8,577 bases of DNA from Bryobacterales bacterium (lineage in GTDB: Bacteria; Acidobacteriota; Terriglobia; Bryobacterales; Bryobacteraceae), in the NCBI GenBank assembly GCA_009697495.1, contig SHUN01000100.1, positions 1 to 8,577 of the forward strand, written 5' to 3'. Both the position numbers and the translations under genes were made by a program. The notes under the pieces are model-generated. The model was given only the letters and a program-made list of their open reading frames with translations. It was not told the DNA's origin and searched no databases. This document shows positions 7,197 through 8,577 of the stretch, one piece after another (position 1 is the stretch's first letter; each line of letters starts with the position of its first letter).

Positions 7197-7219
7197 TCCG
7201 AAGGCGGGGAACCTTCGGA
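7197..7219 (-). terminator. hairpin 21 nt after the stop of the small membrane-protein gene
   Basis: TCCGAAGG and CCTTCGGA pair perfectly over 8 bp around a 7-nt loop. Two further outer pairs are possible past one mismatch. On the minus strand it lies 20-43 nt after the TAG at 7242-7240 and is followed by AGCTTTCGTCT, a poor U-tract. It is probably a transcript-end structure separating this gene from the HAD-led cluster, although termination may need Rho. Confidence 0.5.
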
Positions 7220-7239
7220 TCTGATTAGGGAGGATAAGA

Positions 7240-7794
7240 CTAGGCGGAAGCGCCGCTGAGGCGAATCTCGCGGAGGGAGAATTCGAAACCTTGCAGCGCG
7301 TTAATGAGTTGGGTAGCATCGACCGGTTTGACACCTAGCCAATGGAACATGAGGCTTACTTCGGCCTGCCAAAGAAGTTTTCGAAGCGACCATTCCAGAC
7401 TGACTAGGTGTGAAATGTCGACCGTGCGATCTTCGGTGGCGTGGACGAGACAAAGACGAACACCCTGGGAGAGGCGTCCGAAATCAAAGGAAATCAGCTT
7501 TAGGTACCCGCGGAAGAGGCGGCGCCGTTCCGCGCGAAACTCCTCGCGACGGTACTTGGAACCATCCGTCGACTGCATCCAATACTCTTCTTCCTCACCG
7601 GAGAGCAGCCGACGCATCGGCAGATAACGGAACGAAGAGAACTCCTCGAACCATTCGTCGGACCAAGCTGCCTGTTGGTCTGAATCGACAGCCGACTCAG
7701 AACGAAGCGCCCGATTCCGCTGCACCAATTTGATCAGAAGCACGAGGAAAACAATACTGCTAGACAACCCGACAATGACTGGGAATGCTGTCAT
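7240..7794 (-). CDS. Single-pass membrane protein of unknown function
   Basis: This encodes 184 residues from ATG at 7794 to TAG at 7242-7240. Residues about 4-24 (FPVIVGLSSSIVFLVLLIKLV) are a membrane anchor followed by positively charged QRNRALR, so the rest is predicted to face the cytoplasm. The soluble part contains an acidic patch (GEEEEYW near 66-72), a basic Arg-rich segment (YRREEFRAERRRLFRGY, 81-97) and a mixed alpha/beta C-terminal half with Trp and Leu (LEWSLRKLLWQAEVSLMFHWL, 133-153). I do not recognise a family and see no catalytic motif. A good Shine-Dalgarno (GGAGGT, 7810-7805) precedes the ATG by 10 nt, which supports the start. It follows the partial multi-pass membrane gene on the same strand after 191 bp. 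That gap is large enough for its own promoter. Confidence 0.8.
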   Translation of the reverse strand: MTAFPVIVGLSSSIVFLVLLIKLVQRNRALRSESAVDSDQQAAWSDEWFEEFSSFRYLPMRRLLSGEEEEYWMQSTDGSKYRREEFRAERRRLFRGYLKLISFDFGRLSQGVRLCLVHATEDRTVDISHLVSLEWSLRKLLWQAEVSLMFHWLGVKPVDATQLINALQGFEFSLREIRLSGASA

Positions 7795-7804
7795 CTTTAC
7801 TCTG

Positions 7805-7810
7805 ACCTCC
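7805..7810 (-). promoter_or_regulatory. Shine-Dalgarno of the 184-residue membrane protein
   Basis: GGAGGT on the minus strand lies 10 nt before the ATG at 7794. The spacing is slightly long but this is the only good match near any start in this frame, and it supports the gene being real. Confidence 0.6.
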
Positions 7811-7849
7811 CGCCTATCTCTTTGTTTGAGACCCTCGACACAACGGTTA

Positions 7850-7877
7850 AGAGTACAAATCTTCCCGGGCTAAACAA
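7850..7877 (-). promoter_or_regulatory. candidate promoter for the 184-residue membrane protein gene
   Basis: On the minus strand TTGTTT (7877-7872) and TACTCT (7855-7850) are separated by 16 bp. Transcription would begin near 7843, giving a leader of about 49 nt that includes the Shine-Dalgarno. Both boxes are imperfect. The -35 box overlaps one copy of an 8-bp direct repeat. Confidence 0.25.
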
Positions 7878-7908
7878 CCCGCAGCAGGCTTCTGAATACA
7901 GGCTAAAC
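7868..7908. repeat. 8-bp direct repeat GGCTAAAC, two copies
   Basis: GGCTAAAC occurs at 7868-7875 and 7901-7908, a start-to-start distance of 33 bp, close to three helical turns. The first copy overlaps the predicted -35 box. It may be a pair of regulator half-sites or chance. Confidence 0.3.
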
Positions 7909-7985
7909 GGAAAAAGAGCGGAGCGCAACCGCATTTTGCAAATATTCTCCATTAATGAAGAAGAAAAAGCACGTATTCCCCCACC

Positions 7986-8577
7986 TTATTCCTGCGGCCG
8001 GGACAGGTTGCGGTTCAGCGCTTCGAGGCGGCCAAGCATGTCGGCGGCGGCTGCGCGGGGAGCGGGGCCTGCGGCAGGGACGGTTTCGCCTTCCGGTTGA
8101 ACGAGAAAATACCAGCCGCCTAGTGTTGCCAAAGTGAGTGCGCTGGTGACGAGATTTGCGACCGAGACGAACGCGGTGGCACCGGTATTCAGGATGTAAT
8201 AAACACCGGTTGTGACAAAAAAGTAAAAGAAGAAGAGAAAGCTGTGGCGTATGGTATTCGGAGGCAGCGGAACGGGCATCCAAACCAAAAATGCCGCGAT
8301 GAAGATCATAAAAACGCTAAGGGCGCTGGTGATGGCGCGCAGGATGACTGCGTAGTGGATGAGCGTCGCCCGCCCGCTCCACCCATTGCTAAGGTCACCG
8401 CCCATGGATGCCAAAGCGAACAAGAAGGCAATGACCATTGAAACCAGGACTACCTTTTGCGCGAAACGGGCGATCCCGGGGAATTTGGCGAATACCTTTT
8501 GGAAGACCTCGATAACCATTAGGATGTATAGAATCCAGAGAAATGGTTGAGCCACGCAATAGATGATAAAAATCGCG
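7986..8577 (-). CDS. Multi-pass membrane protein, 5' end outside window
   Basis: The frame runs from the right edge to TAA at 7988-7986. A GTG at 8555 could be taken as a start, but the seven codons before it, up to the window edge, are open and read AIFIIYC. These join directly to VAQPFLWILYILMVIEVF to make one membrane helix. The GTG therefore lies inside a helix and the true start is most likely beyond the window. About 196 residues are visible, with roughly five membrane segments: the one above, then QKVVLVSMVIAFLFALASM, a long one around RAITSALSVFMIFIAAFLVW, SFLFFFYFFVTTGVYYIL, and TSALTLATLGGWYFLV. The C-terminal tail of about 35 residues is rich in Ala and Pro and ends in a short charged helix (MLGRLEALNRNLSRPQE). 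No transporter or enzyme motif is visible. I recall similar unnamed multi-pass proteins in Acidobacteriota, but I cannot assign a family or function. Confidence 0.75.
   Translation of the reverse strand, partial: AIFIIYCVAQPFLWILYILMVIEVFQKVFAKFPGIARFAQKVVLVSMVIAFLFALASMGGDLSNGWSGRATLIHYAVILRAITSALSVFMIFIAAFLVWMPVPLPPNTIRHSFLFFFYFFVTTGVYYILNTGATAFVSVANLVTSALTLATLGGWYFLVQPEGETVPAAGPAPRAAAADMLGRLEALNRNLSRPQE

Noticed and set aside
7011..7259. 82-codon open frame on the plus strand in the intergenic region (GTG start)
   Set aside because: There is no good ribosome binding site, composition is low-complexity, it runs through both hairpins and into the 3' end of the opposite gene. It could still be a small protein, but nothing supports it.
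7960..7985. T-rich tract after the stop of the multi-pass membrane protein gene (minus strand CTTTTTCTTCTTC)
   Set aside because: I found no stem-loop in front of it, so it does not qualify as an intrinsic terminator.
1..8577. CRISPR arrays, tRNA/rRNA genes, insertion sequences, phage or defence genes
   Set aside because: I saw no regularly spaced repeats, no cloverleaf or rRNA sequence, and no transposase, integrase or known defence motifs in any convincing frame.

Overview
The window looks like chromosomal DNA of an Acidobacteriota member, most likely near Bryobacter/'Candidatus Solibacter'. The sequence is moderately GC-rich. It carries a PSCyt2/PSD1 (DUF1549/DUF1553) protein, a Tat-exported DUF1501 protein and a secreted Ig-like protein in series, a gene set I associate with Acidobacteriota (DUF1549/DUF1501 pairs are also typical of Planctomycetota). 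This taxonomic call is inference; no rRNA or tRNA gene is present. Six of the seven genes lie on the minus strand.

Layout from left to right. Positions 1-336 hold the 3' end of a plus-strand gene that is about 50% GC by my count, lower than its neighbours. It converges, with 19 bp between stop codons, on a tight minus-strand cluster. In transcription order that cluster is a HAD-family phosphatase (6984-6346), a PSCyt2/PSD1 protein with one CxxCH motif (6340-4502), a DUF1501 protein with a twin-arginine signal (4491-3151), and a large secreted protein with two Ig-like domains and a long repeat region (3148-356). The gaps are 5, 10 and 2 nt, so co-transcription is very likely. A possible sigma70-type promoter lies at 7014-7043.

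Upstream of the cluster, 6985-7239 holds no convincing gene but contains two hairpins, a 12-bp perfect palindrome and the putative promoter. Next comes a single-pass membrane protein of unknown function (7794-7240). After another 191-bp gap comes a multi-pass membrane protein whose 5' end runs off the right edge (7986 onward).

How the genes may work together: three of the four cluster products carry export signals, two of Sec type and one of Tat type, and they probably meet in the periplasm or at the cell surface. The PSCyt2/PSD1 and DUF1501 proteins are a well-known but biochemically uncharacterised pair. The third exported protein has about 14 short [N/D]xxG repeats spaced roughly 52 residues apart, which suggests two seven-bladed beta-propellers behind two Ig-like domains. 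This three-protein export module is the best candidate here for an undescribed system. No mobile element, CRISPR array, RNA gene or riboswitch was recognised.
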